DNA of 6,224 nucleotides from an uncultured Clostridia bacterium (GTDB lineage Bacteria; Bacillota; Clostridia; TANB77; CAG-508). The translations under genes were made by a program, and so were the position numbers. Of the stretch, positions 5,644 to 6,224 are shown one piece after another. Every line of letters begins with the position of its first letter. The first letter of the stretch is position 1. The DNA is taken from the NCBI GenBank assembly GCA_944390615.1, contig CALXRJ010000115.1:1-6224 (forward strand), given 5' to 3'. Under the pieces are notes generated by a model. The model did no database searches, was not told the DNA's origin, and saw only the letters and a list, made by a program, of their open reading frames with translations.

Positions 5644-6224
5644 TTATCCTAATTTATAAAAATCATTATATAATTTTCTAGCTGTTTCTGGACTATCTAC
5701 ACCAGTTGCATTTTTAACAGGTGCAAATTCTTCTTCTCTTTTAACCCTAAGTATTGCCATATCATCTACTTCTCCGAAAGCATCAAATAAAAATGCTTCG
5801 AATTTATATGCATTTGGACTGTCTGGAACTACTTTATTGCCATCTTTGTCAATATAAGTAGCTTTTTTAAATGCTGAATGATATGGTAGAGGTTCTTTTC
5901 CCATTCTTTCAATAGCTGTTATATTAAATAGATTGCATAATATATGAGATTCTCCATATAATAATTCTCCATTTTCATCTGTTGCTTCTGCCATTTCATC
6001 TGTTATTTCTGAATATTCTACTACACTTGGTTTTCCATTTTTCTTGCAAAATGCTCCTACTTTTTCATGTGGATTTGCTTTTACTACAGATTTTCCAGCT
6101 GCTGTAACATGTTTATCAATTGCAATTCCCATTAATACTGGGTCTACCATTTTTACTAAACAATTATCTACTCCACCAATGAATACCCATTCTATACCAA
6201 GTTCTTTCATTTTTTCTGTCATAC
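5644..6224 (-). CDS. UDPGP-family nucleotidyltransferase (UAP1-like UDP-sugar pyrophosphorylase), C-terminal part
   Basis: About 192 codons of a gene whose beginning lies beyond the right edge; the ATG at 6220-6222 is probably internal. The family joins UTP and a sugar-1-phosphate (GlcNAc-1-P or glucose-1-P) to make the UDP-sugar. The visible part matches the eukaryotic UAP1 pattern rather than bacterial GalU or GlmU: G-V-D-N with L-V-K (about 17-24), N-P-H-E-K-V-G (about 50-56), V-V-E-Y-S-E-I (67-73), F-E-A-F-L-F-D-A-F (131-139) and E-E-F-A-P-V-K-N-A (154-162). The protein ends soon after, as in short bacterial members of this family. A phosphohexomutase follows in its own transcription unit and would supply the sugar-1-phosphate. 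The substrate cannot be fixed from this fragment. Confidence 0.85.
   Translation of the reverse strand, partial: MTEKMKELGIEWVFIGGVDNCLVKMVDPVLMGIAIDKHVTAAGKSVVKANPHEKVGAFCKKNGKPSVVEYSEITDEMAEATDENGELLYGESHILCNLFNITAIERMGKEPLPYHSAFKKATYIDKDGNKVVPDSPNAYKFEAFLFDAFGEVDDMAILRVKREEEFAPVKNATGVDSPETARKLYNDFYKLG

Overview
This window looks like a piece of a low-GC Gram-positive (Firmicutes, probably Clostridia-type) chromosome. The DNA is strongly AT-rich, Shine-Dalgarno sites of the AGGAGG type are strong, and two genes start with TTG. The order tadA ... SRP RNA - dnaX - ybaB (- recR) is the conserved Firmicutes housekeeping block. Every gene I can support lies on the minus strand, so transcription runs from the right edge to the left edge. 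No mobile element, CRISPR array or phage gene was seen.

Layout in transcription order. (1) 6224-5644: C-terminal part of a UDPGP-family nucleotidyltransferase resembling eukaryotic UDP-N-acetylhexosamine pyrophosphorylase (UAP1), closed by a strong hairpin terminator. (2) 5563-3716: an extended -10 promoter, a full-length phosphoglucomutase/phosphomannomutase (PgcA-like, start best placed at 5503) and its terminator. These two genes fit together as sugar-1-phosphate supply and nucleotide-sugar synthesis. (3) 3707-3592: a near-consensus promoter and tRNA-Arg(CCU) with an encoded CCA end. (4) 3486-2256: tadA, the A34 tRNA deaminase, overlapping by 23 bases a gene for a single-pass membrane-anchored protein of unknown function. 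(5) 2246-2073: a near-consensus promoter and the SRP RNA, whose ends can extend the helix to a roughly 140-nt rod. (6) 2016-34: dnaX and ybaB, with what is probably the first few codons of recR at the left edge.

The most notable observation is that dnaX is not one open frame. A single extra base near 1764 separates the Walker A/zinc-finger segment (2016-1741) from the rest of the AAA+ module and the C-terminal region (1739-402). Removing one base restores a 537-residue protein with an intact family motif across the joint. An assembly or sequencing error is the simplest explanation. A true mutation or a +1 recoding event would be much more interesting, because dnaX is normally essential. Separately, the dnaX reading frame carries an in-frame A AAA AAG heptamer at about codon 419, followed almost at once by a -1 frame stop. 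This is the same arrangement that makes the short gamma subunit in E. coli.
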